Positions 1 through 9,312 of a stretch of DNA of 64,000 bases are shown in pieces. How positions within the stretch are numbered: the stretch's first letter is position 1; each line of letters starts with the position of its first letter. The notes under the pieces are model-generated. The model made no database searches and was not told the origin of the DNA. It saw nothing but the letters and a program-made list of their open reading frames with translations. The position numbers and the translations under genes were made by a program. Source of the DNA: Vibrio tubiashii (GTDB taxonomy: Bacteria > Pseudomonadota > Gammaproteobacteria > Enterobacterales > Vibrionaceae). The stretch covers positions 1,488,001 through 1,552,000 of the forward strand of contig NZ_CP117029.1 in assembly GCF_028551255.1 (NCBI RefSeq), read 5' to 3'.

Positions 1-2
1 CC

Positions 3-674
3 GAAACCTGTATTGGTGGCTACTTTCTAAAAATGCTCACCGACAAAGCGCCAACTGAGATTCACAAGCAGGTCATGCACTGTTCACTGATTCTATACGC
101 AGAGCACGAGTTCAATGCGTCTACCTTTGCAGCACGCGTATGTGCTTCGACGCTTTCCGATCTTCATTCTTGTATTACTGCAGCGATCGGTACGCTTCGT
201 GGCCCTTTACATGGTGGTGCAAACGAAGCCGCGATGGAGATGATTCAAGACTGGCAAACACCAGATGAAGCGGAAGCAAACATCATGCAGATGCTAGCCA
301 ACAAAGACAAAATTATGGGCTTTGGTCATGCTATCTATCGTGAGAGTGACCCTCGTAATGCGCTGATTAAGCGTTGGTCAAAAGAGCTTTCAGACGCAGT
401 GGGAGATACTCATTTGTACGCGGTTTCTGAACGTGTTGAAGCAGTAATGAAGCGAGAGAAAGGCTTGTTCTGTAACGCAGACTTTTTCCATGCCTCTGCT
501 TATCACTTTATGGATATTCCAACCAAGTTGTTTACGCCGATCTTTGTCATGAGTCGTCTAACTGGTTGGGCAGCTCATGTTTACGAGCAACGCGCGAATA
601 ACCGAATCATTCGACCAAGTGCAGATTATACAGGTCCTGATCATCAAGATTGGGTTCCAATCGAAAAACGATAG
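3..674 (+). CDS. prpC: 2-methylcitrate synthase, 3' part (5' end outside window)
   Basis: Condenses propionyl-CoA with oxaloacetate to 2-methylcitrate, the first committed step of propionate breakdown in the cytosol. The frame is open to the left window edge, so the N-terminal part is missing; about 224 codons are present of roughly 375-390 usual for the family. Citrate-synthase-fold landmarks are visible: LRGPLHGGANEAAM (first active-site His), GFGHAIYRESDPR (second His) and NADFFHASAYHF with the catalytic Asp. The extreme C-terminus ends VPIEKR. Followed after 60 bases by acnD on the same strand, with a hairpin between. The acnD/prpF neighbours argue for PrpC rather than citrate synthase GltA. 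An internal ATG at 33 is not a start; conserved sequence continues upstream of it. Confidence 0.95.
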   Translation, partial: ETCIGGYFLKMLTDKAPTEIHKQVMHCSLILYAEHEFNASTFAARVCASTLSDLHSCITAAIGTLRGPLHGGANEAAMEMIQDWQTPDEAEANIMQMLANKDKIMGFGHAIYRESDPRNALIKRWSKELSDAVGDTHLYAVSERVEAVMKREKGLFCNADFFHASAYHFMDIPTKLFTPIFVMSRLTGWAAHVYEQRANNRIIRPSADYTGPDHQDWVPIEKR

Positions 675-684
675 CACTGTCGAC

Positions 685-711
685 TTTGCTCCCTTTGATT
701 AAGGGAGCAAA
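685..711 (+). other. Intercistronic hairpin between prpC and acnD
   Basis: Perfect 11-bp inverted repeat TTTGCTCCCTT / AAGGGAGCAAA around the 5-base loop TGATT. No T-run follows, so it is not a standard intrinsic terminator. It could protect the 3' end of prpC mRNA or partly attenuate the operon. Seen directly; the role is inference. Confidence 0.6.
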
Positions 712-734
712 CATCTACCTGAATGGAAGCAGAT

Positions 735-3326
735 ATGAGCATGAATACCCTATACAGAAAATCGCTTCCGGGAAGCCATCTTGATTATTTTGATGCCCGA
801 GAAGCCGTAAATACACTATCCCCAGGTGCCTACGAAAAACTCCCTTATACCTCACGTATCCTGGCTGAGCAGTTAGTGCGACGTTGTGACCCGAACACTT
901 TAACTCAAAGCCTAGAGCAAATTATCGAGCGAAAACGCGACTTAGACTTTCCTTGGTATCCGGCTCGTGTGGTGTGTCATGACATTCTAGGTCAGACGGC
1001 GTTAGTTGACCTAGCAGGGCTTAGAGATGCGATTGCCCAACAAGGTGGCGACCCTGCCAAAGTCAATCCTGTTGTAGAAACCCAGCTGATTGTTGACCAT
1101 TCTCTTGCTGTTGAACACGCGGGCTTTGACCCAGACGCCTTTGATAAAAATAGAGCAATTGAAGAGCGCAGAAATGAAGACCGTTTTCATTTTATCGAGT
1201 GGTGTAAAACTGCGTTTGAGAATGTCAGCGTTATTCCTGCTGGTAATGGCATCATGCACCAAATCAACTTGGAGAAAATGTCTCCTGTCGTTCAGGCGAA
1301 GCAAGGTATCGCTTACCCAGACACCTGTGTCGGTACGGATAGCCACACACCGCATGTCGATGCTCTTGGAGTGATTGCGATTGGTGTCGGAGGGCTTGAG
1401 GCGGAGACCGTCATGCTTGGTCGTCCTTCAATGATGAGACTACCTGACATCGTTGGTGTCAAGCTTACTGGCAAGCGCCAACCTGGAATTACAGCAACAG
1501 ATATTGTCTTGGCGATTACTGAATTTTTGCGTAATGAACGAGTCGTTTCATCCTATCTTGAATTTTTTGGGGAAGGAGCAAAAGACCTAACCATTGGCGA
1601 TCGCGCAACCATCTCTAACATGACGCCAGAGTACGGTGCTACGGCTGGGATGTTCTACATTGATGAGCAGACCATTAACTACTTAAAACTGACGGGTCGT
1701 GATGAGCAGCAAGTAGAGCTTGTTGAAAACTATGCCAAACGAACGGGTCTTTGGGCCGATGATCTTGAAACCGCTGAGTACGAGCGAGTATTAGAGTTCG
1801 ATTTGTCCAAGGTTTCTCGAAATATGGCAGGGCCATCGAATCCTCATAGACGTTTGCCAACCTCAGAGCTTGCAGAGCGCGGTATTGCAAAAGAGATTGA
1901 GGCTGAGACTAGTGAGGGGCAATTACCCGATGGGGCAGTCATTATCGCGGCGATTACCTCATGTACCAATACAAGTAACCCGCGCAATGTGGTCGCGGCT
2001 GGCCTTGTTGCCAAGAAGGCCAATGAGCTTGGACTCGTTCGTAAACCTTGGGTGAAATCTTCTTTTGCTCCGGGTTCAAAGGTTGCCAAGCTATACCTCG
2101 AAGACGCAGGTCTTTTACCAGAACTAGAAAAGCTGGGCTTTGGAATTGTCGCTTACGCATGTACTACTTGTAATGGTATGAGTGGCGCGCTTGACCCAGA
2201 AATTCAGCAAGAGATCATCGACCGCGACGTTTATACAACGGCAGTGCTATCAGGTAACCGAAATTTTGATGGTCGAATTCACCCTTATGCTAAGCAAGCA
2301 TTCTTGGCATCGCCGCCGCTGGTGGTTGCTTATGCACTTGCTGGAACCATGCGTTTTGACATTGAACGCGATTCGTTAGGTAACGATAAACAAGGTAATC
2401 CTATTTATCTCAATGACTTGTGGCCGAGTGATGAAGAGATCGATGCGGTTGTTGGTAAGCATGTTAAGCCCGAGCAGTTTAATCAGGTCTACATTCAGAT
2501 GTTTAAACTCGATGAAGGTGAGCGCAATAGTAATCCTCTTTACGATTGGCGACCAAAAAGTACCTACATTCGCCGTCCACCATACTGGGAAGGGGCGCTA
2601 GCAGGTAAAAGAACGCTATCCGCGATGAGACCTTTGGCGGTACTAGGCGATAACATTACGACTGATCACTTGTCTCCATCTAACGCGATACTCGCGAGCA
2701 GTGCTGCGGGTGAATATCTCGCTTCTATGGATGTACCTGAAGAAGACTTTAACTCATACGCTACCCACCGTGGCGATCACCTGACCGCGCAGAGAGCGAC
2801 GTTTGCAAACCCTAAACTGTTCAATGAAATGGTTAAAGAGAATGGTGAGGTGATACAAGGCTCACTTGCAAGGGTAGAGCCAGAGGGCAAAGTCACTCGA
2901 ATGTGGGAAGCGATTGAAACCTACATGAATCGCAAGCAGCCGTTAATCATCGTTGCTGGTGCGGATTATGGTCAAGGCTCATCACGCGATTGGGCTGCGA
3001 AAGGGGTTCGCTTAGCTGGGGTTGAAGCGATTGTCGCCGAAGGATTTGAACGCATTCACAGAACTAACCTAGTCGGAATGGGTGTTTTGCCACTTCAATT
3101 TAAATCTGACACAAACCGCAAAACATTGGAGTTCGACGGTAGTGAGCTTTATGACGTGATTGGTGATATCAAGCCTGGCGCAGATCTAGCGCTGGTCGTC
3201 ACGCGTGCTAATGGTGAAAAGTTCGATGTGCCTGTGACTTGTCGTTTGGACACCGCCGATGAGGTTAGTGTTTATAACGCTGGCGGCGTATTGCAACGCT
3301 TTGCCCAAGACTTTTTATCCCAATAG
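735..3326 (+). CDS. acnD: Fe/S-dependent 2-methylcitrate dehydratase AcnD
   Basis: Aconitase-family enzyme that dehydrates 2-methylcitrate to a 2-methylaconitate isomer in the acnD/prpF version of the methylcitrate cycle, which replaces PrpD. About 863 residues, the usual length. The 4Fe-4S ligands are visible: ITSCTNTS and ACTTCNGMSG (three Cys), and the swivel domain has ADYGQGSSRDWAAKG. Start: ATG 735 is preceded by GGAAG (725-729) at good spacing and gives MSMNTLYRKSLPG; an upstream in-frame ATG at 723 would overlap that ribosome binding site and is less likely. prpF follows directly, which distinguishes AcnD from the housekeeping AcnA. Confidence 0.93.
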   Translation: MSMNTLYRKSLPGSHLDYFDAREAVNTLSPGAYEKLPYTSRILAEQLVRRCDPNTLTQSLEQIIERKRDLDFPWYPARVVCHDILGQTALVDLAGLRDAIAQQGGDPAKVNPVVETQLIVDHSLAVEHAGFDPDAFDKNRAIEERRNEDRFHFIEWCKTAFENVSVIPAGNGIMHQINLEKMSPVVQAKQGIAYPDTCVGTDSHTPHVDALGVIAIGVGGLEAETVMLGRPSMMRLPDIVGVKLTGKRQPGITATDIVLAITEFLRNERVVSSYLEFFGEGAKDLTIGDRATISNMTPEYGATAGMFYIDEQTINYLKLTGRDEQQVELVENYAKRTGLWADDLETAEYERVLEFDLSKVSRNMAGPSNPHRRLPTSELAERGIAKEIEAETSEGQLPDGAVIIAAITSCTNTSNPRNVVAAGLVAKKANELGLVRKPWVKSSFAPGSKVAKLYLEDAGLLPELEKLGFGIVAYACTTCNGMSGALDPEIQQEIIDRDVYTTAVLSGNRNFDGRIHPYAKQAFLASPPLVVAYALAGTMRFDIERDSLGNDKQGNPIYLNDLWPSDEEIDAVVGKHVKPEQFNQVYIQMFKLDEGERNSNPLYDWRPKSTYIRRPPYWEGALAGKRTLSAMRPLAVLGDNITTDHLSPSNAILASSAAGEYLASMDVPEEDFNSYATHRGDHLTAQRATFANPKLFNEMVKENGEVIQGSLARVEPEGKVTRMWEAIETYMNRKQPLIIVAGADYGQGSSRDWAAKGVRLAGVEAIVAEGFERIHRTNLVGMGVLPLQFKSDTNRKTLEFDGSELYDVIGDIKPGADLALVVTRANGEKFDVPVTCRLDTADEVSVYNAGGVLQRFAQDFLSQ

Positions 3327-3335
3327 GTGGCCGCT

Positions 3336-4517
3336 ATGACAGAATCTAGCCAAATGAAAGTGCCTGCCACCTACATGCGTGGTGGGACGAGTAAAGGGGT
3401 ATTCTTCAGTCTAGAAGATTTGCCAAAACAAGCTCAAACTCCCGGAGAGGCGAGAGACAAATTGCTGTTAAGAGTGATTGGCAGTCCCGATCCTTATGCC
3501 AAGCAAATCGATGGTATGGGCGGTGCGACGTCGAGTACCAGTAAAACCGTGATTGTATCGAAAAGTGATAAACCAGATCACGATGTCGATTATCTATTCG
3601 GGCAAGTATCAATTGATAAACCTTTTGTCGATTGGAGTGGCAACTGTGGCAATCTATCTGCTGCTGTTGGTCCCTTTGCCATTCATGCTGGTTTGGTCGA
3701 TGAAGATCGTATCCCAACCAATGGTACGGTCGCTGTCAGAGTATGGCAGGCGAATATCAGCAAAACCATCGTGGTTCATGTACCAATAGTGGCAGGGCAA
3801 GTTCAAGAAACGGGCGACTTTGAACTCGATGGGGTGACCTTTCCTGCGGCTGAAATTCAAGTCGACTTCATGCACCCTGCAGATGGCGAAGGCAGTATGT
3901 TTCCAACTGGGAATGTGACCGATGAGCTAGAGGTTCCTGATGTTGGTACGTTTGAAGTAACCATGATCAATGCGGGTATCCCGACGATTTTCCTTGACGC
4001 TGAAGCTCTCAGATATCAAGGGACGGAACTTCAAGATGATATCAATAACGATGAAGTCGCATTACAACGCTTTGAAACGATTAGAGCTTATGGTGCACTG
4101 AAGATGGGATTGATTGATTCTTTACAAGAGGCTGAAGCTCGTCAGCACACGCCAAAAATCGCCATTGTCGCGAGCCCGAAAAGTTATCTTTCTTCTAGTG
4201 GTAAGCCTGTTGAAGCGAACGAGGTGGACGTACTAGTTCGCGCTTTGTCGATGGGTAAATTACACCACGCCATGATGGGAACCGCGGCAGTAGCGATTGC
4301 ATCGGCTTCCTGTGTACTAGGCACTATAGTCAACCGTGCTGCTGGGGGCGGAGAAATGGAGTCAGTCACTTTCGGTCACCCGTCGGGAACGCTGAAGGTA
4401 GGAGCGGCCGCCACGTTAGGTGAACAAGGTTGGGTCGTCGAAAAAGCAGTAATGAGCCGCAGCGCTCGAATCATCATGGAGGGGTTTGTGCGCGTACCCT
4501 CCGATATCTTTGCGTAA
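3336..4517 (+). CDS. prpF: 2-methylaconitate cis-trans isomerase PrpF
   Basis: Isomerises the 2-methylaconitate made by AcnD into the cis form that housekeeping aconitase AcnB can hydrate to methylisocitrate. About 393 residues of the PrpF/DUF453 family with a diaminopimelate-epimerase-like fold. Landmarks are the N-terminal YMRGGTSKGVFF and WSGNCGNLSAAVGPFA with the family cysteine. Start: ATG 3336 has AGGTGG (3325-3330) five bases upstream, and this site overlaps the acnD stop codon, so the two genes are probably translationally coupled. A GTG at 3327 is in frame but lies inside that ribosome binding site. Confidence 0.93.
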   Translation: MTESSQMKVPATYMRGGTSKGVFFSLEDLPKQAQTPGEARDKLLLRVIGSPDPYAKQIDGMGGATSSTSKTVIVSKSDKPDHDVDYLFGQVSIDKPFVDWSGNCGNLSAAVGPFAIHAGLVDEDRIPTNGTVAVRVWQANISKTIVVHVPIVAGQVQETGDFELDGVTFPAAEIQVDFMHPADGEGSMFPTGNVTDELEVPDVGTFEVTMINAGIPTIFLDAEALRYQGTELQDDINNDEVALQRFETIRAYGALKMGLIDSLQEAEARQHTPKIAIVASPKSYLSSSGKPVEANEVDVLVRALSMGKLHHAMMGTAAVAIASASCVLGTIVNRAAGGGEMESVTFGHPSGTLKVGAAATLGEQGWVVEKAVMSRSARIIMEGFVRVPSDIFA

Positions 4518-4572
4518 TTAGCACCGGTTAATTACCAGAAAAGCAATGTCAGGACATACTGGAGGAAGCACT

Positions 4573-6450
4573 ATGTCTGCATATCAAAAAGAGTATCAAT
4601 GGGCGCTGTCAGAACCTGAGTCGTTTTGGGCGGAGCAAGCAAAAAATATTGACTGGTTTAAACAGCCACAGACTATTCTAGCCAAGGATGAAAATGGCAT
4701 AGAGCGCTGGTTCCCCGATGGAATGCTTAATACCTCTTGGTTAGCGCTTGATTATCACTGTGAACAAGGACGTGGCGATAACACCGCATTGATCTACGAT
4801 TCACCAGTGACCGGGAATAAGCAAAAATATACCTATACCGAGCTTCGTGATCAGGTTGCGAAAACAGCGGGTATGCTCGCAGAACAAGGGGTTGAAAAGG
4901 GTGACCGTGTTGTTATTTATATGCCCATGATTCCTGAGGCAGCAATGGCAATGCTTGCCTGTGCGCGACTAGGGGCGATTCACTCCGTTGTGTTTGGCGG
5001 ATTTGCAGCGAATGAGTTAGCGGTTCGACTTGAAGATGCAGAGCCTAAATTGGTGATGACCGCTTCTTGTGGTATTGAAGTTAATAAAGTTATTCCGTAC
5101 AAGCCACTAGTCGATAAGGCGATTATGGACAGTCGATGGAAGCCCGAAACAGTGGTTGTTCTGCAAAGAGCTCAGTGTGAGGCTCAGCTACAGGCGACAC
5201 GAGATGTGGATTGGGCGACAGCGCTTGAAAGCTCTCTACCTCACGCATGTGTGCCAGTATTGGCGACTGACCCGCTGTATATTCTTTATACTTCAGGGAC
5301 GACCGGCAAGCCTAAAGGTGTAGTACGCGATAATGGTGGGCATGCTGTTGCGATGAAGTACTCAATGAGTGCCATTTATAACATTCCACAAGATGGTGTT
5401 TACTGGGCAGCTTCTGATGTGGGCTGGGTCGTAGGCCACTCTTACATTGTCTATGCGCCGCTGATTCATGGCTGTACAACAGTACTATTTGAAGGCAAAC
5501 CTGTACGGACTCCGGATCCGGGCGCCTTCTGGCGAGTGTGTGAAGAGTACAAAGTCGAAATACTGTTCTCAGCTCCAACCGCTTTCCGAGCCATCAAAAA
5601 AGAAGACCCAGAAGGTGAGTGTCTCAAGCAATACGATTTATCAAACCTTAATACCATCTTTATGGCGGGTGAACGTTTAGACCCTCCAACACTGGAGTGG
5701 GTAGAAAGCAAGACCAACAAACCAGTGGTCGATCACTGGTGGCAGACAGAAACAGGTTGGGCAATTGCCGGTAATCCAACTGGAATTGAGTTGATGCCAG
5801 TAAAAGCTGGTTCAGCGACAAAACCGATTCCCGGTTATCAGGTTGAGATCCTTAATGAACTTGGCGAGCCAGTAGAAGCCAACCAACAGGGATTCGTTGC
5901 TCTGAAGCGTCCACTGCCACCAAGCTGTCTGCCTACGGTTTGGCGTAATCACGACCGCTTTGAATCTGGTTATCTGAGTCAGTTCCCGGGCTATTATGTC
6001 TCTGGTGATGGCGGTTACCTTGATGAAGAAGGTTACTTGTTTATTATGGGTCGTATCGATGACGTGATTAACGTTGCAGGTCACCGCCTATCAACCGGTG
6101 AGATGGAAGAGATCGTCGGCGGCCACCCAGCCATTGCGGAATGTGCGGTTGTTGGTGTTCATGACGATTTGAAAGGGCAGTTGCCACTTGGCTTAGTGGT
6201 ACTTAAAGACGGCGTAAAGGTCGACGACGTCCAGCTTGAAGGTGAGTTGGTCGGTAAGGTTCGTGATGAAATTGGCGCAGTAGCCTGCTTTAAACATGCG
6301 CTCGTCGTAGAACGTTTGCCAAAAACACGTTCTGGTAAGATTTTGCGCCGTACAATCCGCCAGATAGCTGATGGCGAGCAATATACAGTGCCTTCGACGA
6401 TCGATGATCCTGCGAGTCTAGAAGAGATTGAAAAAGCACTGCATTCGTAA
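4573..6450 (+). CDS. prpE: Propionyl-CoA synthetase
   Basis: AMP-forming ligase that activates propionate to propionyl-CoA, supplying substrate to PrpC. About 625 residues, matching the family. Core motifs: ILYTSGTTGKPKGVV (A3 P-loop, about residue 237), WWQTETGW, YVSGDGGYLDEEGY, GRIDDVINVAGHRLSTGE, and the C-terminal KTRSGKILRR whose Lys589 is the adenylation lysine (acetylation target in related enzymes). Start: ATG 4573 is preceded by GGAGGA at 4561-4566; an in-frame ATG at 4546 lies upstream of that site. It follows prpF by 55 bases and is the last gene before a strong terminator, so it closes the prp operon. Confidence 0.94.
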   Translation: MSAYQKEYQWALSEPESFWAEQAKNIDWFKQPQTILAKDENGIERWFPDGMLNTSWLALDYHCEQGRGDNTALIYDSPVTGNKQKYTYTELRDQVAKTAGMLAEQGVEKGDRVVIYMPMIPEAAMAMLACARLGAIHSVVFGGFAANELAVRLEDAEPKLVMTASCGIEVNKVIPYKPLVDKAIMDSRWKPETVVVLQRAQCEAQLQATRDVDWATALESSLPHACVPVLATDPLYILYTSGTTGKPKGVVRDNGGHAVAMKYSMSAIYNIPQDGVYWAASDVGWVVGHSYIVYAPLIHGCTTVLFEGKPVRTPDPGAFWRVCEEYKVEILFSAPTAFRAIKKEDPEGECLKQYDLSNLNTIFMAGERLDPPTLEWVESKTNKPVVDHWWQTETGWAIAGNPTGIELMPVKAGSATKPIPGYQVEILNELGEPVEANQQGFVALKRPLPPSCLPTVWRNHDRFESGYLSQFPGYYVSGDGGYLDEEGYLFIMGRIDDVINVAGHRLSTGEMEEIVGGHPAIAECAVVGVHDDLKGQLPLGLVVLKDGVKVDDVQLEGELVGKVRDEIGAVACFKHALVVERLPKTRSGKILRRTIRQIADGEQYTVPSTIDDPASLEEIEKALHS

Positions 6451-6485
6451 ATGAAAAGTAACAGTTTTTTCTGATTATAAAATCC

Positions 6486-6511
6486 AGCCCCTAGCTAAAG
6501 GGGCTTTTTTA
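6486..6511 (+). terminator. Intrinsic terminator of the prp operon
   Basis: AGCCCC (6486-6491) pairs with GGGGCT (6500-6505) and is followed by six Ts. Located 36 bases after the prpE stop. Confidence 0.85.
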
Positions 6512-6569
6512 TTGAAAAATTTCTGTGAAAACGCCAAACTGTTACTTTATTCGTAACGCAAAAATATTT

Positions 6570-7049
6570 ATGCACAATGTGACCATTCGTAGTGCGCATG
6601 ACAAAGACTTAGAGCAGTTAAATGATCTGATGTTTTATTTGCATGATGAGCATCATCTTCAGTGTCCGCAACATTTTAAAACTGCTGAAGATATCGAGCA
6701 GGAAAAGAGTATTGCTCGATATCTAGATGATCCTGAGTGTCTTGTCTTCGTCGCGTGTGCAGGCGAACAAATCATAGGATTTATTAGCGGTCATTTTTGC
6801 GAGCTCATTTCCACAGTAAGTAAGCCAGTCCAGATGGGTAGCATCGATGAACTGTATATCGTTAAGGACTACCGTGGTAAAGGGCATGCAGTAGAGCTGT
6901 GTCAGCATATCGAGACACGCTTCGTGGAATATGGCGTAAAAGAAATCTTTGTTGAAGTGTGGGAATTTAACCAGTCTGCAATTGAGTTTTACCAAGATTT
7001 CGGCTTTGAACATCATATCCATTGGTTACGGAAGTCAGTGACTAATTAA
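6570..7049 (+). CDS. GNAT-family N-acetyltransferase
   Basis: About 159 residues with the single-domain GNAT fold. The acetyl-CoA pyrophosphate-binding loop is recognisable as IDELYIVKDYRGKGHAVELC (R-G-K-G-H-A variant of Q/R-x-x-G-x-G/A), preceded by IIGFISGHF (beta 4) and followed by EVWEFNQSAIEFYQDFGFE, the usual C-terminal strand with the conserved Tyr. The acceptor substrate cannot be told from sequence. Start is uncertain: GTG 6525 gives 174 residues, ATG 6570 gives MHNVTIRSAHDKDL, which begins just before the first GNAT strand and is preferred although no clear ribosome binding site is seen. It lies directly after the prp terminator and 12 bases before the NUDIX gene. Confidence 0.75.
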   Translation: MHNVTIRSAHDKDLEQLNDLMFYLHDEHHLQCPQHFKTAEDIEQEKSIARYLDDPECLVFVACAGEQIIGFISGHFCELISTVSKPVQMGSIDELYIVKDYRGKGHAVELCQHIETRFVEYGVKEIFVEVWEFNQSAIEFYQDFGFEHHIHWLRKSVTN

Positions 7050-7061
7050 CAAGAATTTAGA

Positions 7062-8483
7062 ATGAAGCTCAACACTAAAATATTATCGCTCGTACTCGGG
7101 TTTATCTCTCTATTTGTCTCTTCACTTACTATTGCCAATGACTCGTCCATCACGGGGGCTGCGTGTGTTATTCGATCTGGTGAAAAGATTGTATTAGTCA
7201 AAGAAATTCTCACCAACAAGCTATCTATTCCTGCTGGTGGCGTGGTAAAAGGGGAGTCCCCTAAAATCGCTGCACAACGAGAAACGTGGGAAGAAACAGG
7301 GCTAGTGGTTTCGATTAAAGGTGAGCTTGGGCGCAGTGAAAAAACGGTATTCTACGATTGCGTTTCTGACTCTGATATCGTTTCATTCCAGTTCAACAAT
7401 CGATTAGACGGCTACGAGCTGCCTATCTGGTTTGCACCTCACTATGGGATTGAGGTCTCTTCCGCGATGTTAATCGATCCCACTGTTGTCCCGAAACAGG
7501 CGTATCGCTTTCCTGAGCAGCTTGGGTGGCTAGGGACTGTTTTGCCTCAGGCGACCGATCAAAAAGTCGTTTTTGTTGGCAATCTTACTGAAGCAGCGCC
7601 TGCATTCCATCAAATTGAACTGAGTTGGATGACTCAGATTCAGCACTTCTTTCACAAGCTACCCAGTGGTATTGCAAACACTGTCGAACCTTTACTACTC
7701 GCCGGAAACTGGCTTGCAGAGCCTTCACTAATTCTGATTCTTTTTCCGCTTTTATATTGGCGATTTGGTAAAGAGTTTAGCTATAAGGTCTTTTTTGCCG
7801 TGACTATGACGTCACTGCTTAGTTTGGTTGCTCAGCAAGGTTTTGCGTTCCCTAGACCACATGTTTATCTGCCGGCACTAGATCTAGCCAAGAGTTATGG
7901 CTTTAGCCTACCGAGCTTACCTATTGCGGTATGGTCGTGTGTGGGTGTTCTTGTTTTGAATGGGACTGACAAACTCTCGATTAATCGTTGGTCGTTATCG
8001 CTATTTTTCGCACTACTATGGTTAACAGCCGCTAAGTTTTATAGCGGTTCAGCGTTTTTGACTGACAGCGTAAGTGGCGCTCTTTTAGGCATACTTTGTT
8101 CTTGGCATTTGATTCGACTTGAATCTAAGCCAGAGGTGGACGCGAAAGCACTGATGACTTCAAAAATGGTTTGGGTAATTTTGCTTATCGCTTGTGCTGT
8201 GATGACCTTGTTTTGGCCGACACCGATTTTTACTTATTGGTTAGCTATAATCCTAACTGTGTTAGGGCTAGTGATAACCTTTGAACGAGATGCAAATATC
8301 GCATCCGGAAAGGCTTTGCTGATGATTACCGTGATGCTTGTTTTTGCAAATGGATTGATTGGCGTTATCGCTGAGCATGTATCCTCAAGCAGTATTGCCT
8401 CACTGAGCGTTGAAGCGTTGAGGTATCCAGTATTGATCCTTATGTTTGTCGTCTCAGTACGTAAAGTAGCTAAAGCTGAATAG
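7062..8483 (+). CDS. NUDIX hydrolase fused to a degenerate PAP2-like membrane domain
   Basis: 473 residues in two parts. Residues 1-26 look like a signal peptide or anchor. Residues about 30-185 are a NUDIX domain with a complete box: G59-x5-E65-x7-R73-E74-x2-E77-E78-x-G80, so a working diphosphate hydrolase placed outside the cytoplasmic membrane is predicted. Residues about 215-473 hold several hydrophobic helices resembling a PAP2 phosphatase. In the usual PAP2 motifs, FPRPH keeps the RP of motif 1 (about residue 262), but the PSGH position reads PSLP (about 284) and the last motif reads AFLTDSVSG, with Ala where the catalytic His belongs. The membrane part is therefore probably non-catalytic, perhaps a lipid-phosphate binding or anchoring unit. 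Substrate unknown. Converges on the HAD gene. Confidence 0.8.
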   Translation: MKLNTKILSLVLGFISLFVSSLTIANDSSITGAACVIRSGEKIVLVKEILTNKLSIPAGGVVKGESPKIAAQRETWEETGLVVSIKGELGRSEKTVFYDCVSDSDIVSFQFNNRLDGYELPIWFAPHYGIEVSSAMLIDPTVVPKQAYRFPEQLGWLGTVLPQATDQKVVFVGNLTEAAPAFHQIELSWMTQIQHFFHKLPSGIANTVEPLLLAGNWLAEPSLILILFPLLYWRFGKEFSYKVFFAVTMTSLLSLVAQQGFAFPRPHVYLPALDLAKSYGFSLPSLPIAVWSCVGVLVLNGTDKLSINRWSLSLFFALLWLTAAKFYSGSAFLTDSVSGALLGILCSWHLIRLESKPEVDAKALMTSKMVWVILLIACAVMTLFWPTPIFTYWLAIILTVLGLVITFERDANIASGKALLMITVMLVFANGLIGVIAEHVSSSSIASLSVEALRYPVLILMFVVSVRKVAKAE

Positions 8484-8495
8484 TCAGCTTTAGCT
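8468..8495. terminator. Convergent-gene hairpin, probable bidirectional terminator
   Basis: Perfect 12-bp stem (AGCTAAAGCTGA / TCAGCTTTAGCT) with loop ATAG containing the end of the NUDIX-PAP2 stop codon. It sits between two converging genes. T-runs on both sides are weak, so termination is inferred from position and symmetry. Confidence 0.5.
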
Positions 8496-8502
8496 CAGAG
8501 TT

Positions 8503-9312
8503 TTAGTTGTTTAAAACGAACTCTTCAATGACAACAGCCACGCCATCAGCATCGTTACTCAATGTAATATGATTGGCGATTGCTTTGGTTTGCTCCATTG
8601 CATTCTGCATTGCTACGCCTAAACCTGCGTATTCGATCATATGATGGTCATTTTCAGCGTCGCCCATACAGATCACTTCGCTAGATGCAATGCCTAAATG
8701 TTCAGCAATCGCCTTAATGCCAACCCCTTTATTACTTTCAAGGTTTAAAAACTCCAAGAAAATAGGAGCGCTCTGGACGATTGTGAATTCGTTTTGATAA
8801 CTAGCTGGAATATTTCCGATTGCGGCGGTGAGTTTGTCAGGAGCGCCGACAATCATCGCTTTAATGATCGGATGGTCATCTTCTAACTCATCAAAGTTCT
8901 TCTCGATGACTGGAATCTGATTGATGGTTGCTTCAACGTCGGTGAACTCATTGAATTTTGGCGTTATTAATCCAAACTCGTTACTGAACGCATGGCAATC
9001 TAAATTCAGTTTGTTAGCCAGTTCCGCTACTTGCTTTGCTCGCTTTCCGTCAATAATCGCCGAGTGGATCACTCTATTTGTGCCAATTTCCTTCACCATT
9101 GAGCCATTGAAGAAAACGACAAACTCGTTATCACCTTCAATCTCAAGTTCGTCTAGCTTACTTTGCATTCCATCTAATGGACGACCAGATGCGAGTACGA
9201 CTTTTACACCTCGTTTACGCGCTTCAGCGATCGTATGCTTTGTTCTTTGGGAAATCCTTTTGTCACTCGTTAGCAACGTGCCATCTAAATCGAGTGCTAT
9301 TAGCTTATACAT
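8503..9312 (-). CDS. yidA: Cof-type HAD-IIB sugar phosphatase, YidA-like
   Basis: 269-residue cytosolic phosphatase of the haloacid dehalogenase superfamily. Motif I is ALDLDGTLL with the nucleophile Asp and acid/base Asp; motif II is VVLASGR; motif III Lys lies near NKGVGIKA; motif IV is CMGDAENDHHMI. The cap insertion between motifs II and III has the size of the IIB class. Overall length and the C-terminal VAVVIEEFVLN resemble E. coli YidA, which dephosphorylates sugar phosphates; true substrate here is unknown. Divergent from queE across 155 bases. Confidence 0.82.
   Translation of the reverse strand: MYKLIALDLDGTLLTSDKRISQRTKHTIAEARKRGVKVVLASGRPLDGMQSKLDELEIEGDNEFVVFFNGSMVKEIGTNRVIHSAIIDGKRAKQVAELANKLNLDCHAFSNEFGLITPKFNEFTDVEATINQIPVIEKNFDELEDDHPIIKAMIVGAPDKLTAAIGNIPASYQNEFTIVQSAPIFLEFLNLESNKGVGIKAIAEHLGIASSEVICMGDAENDHHMIEYAGLGVAMQNAMEQTKAIANHITLSNDADGVAVVIEEFVLNN

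Noticed and set aside
3406..3875. Minus- and plus-strand frames inside prpF
   Set aside because: Shadows of a gene with clear family motifs; no supporting signals.
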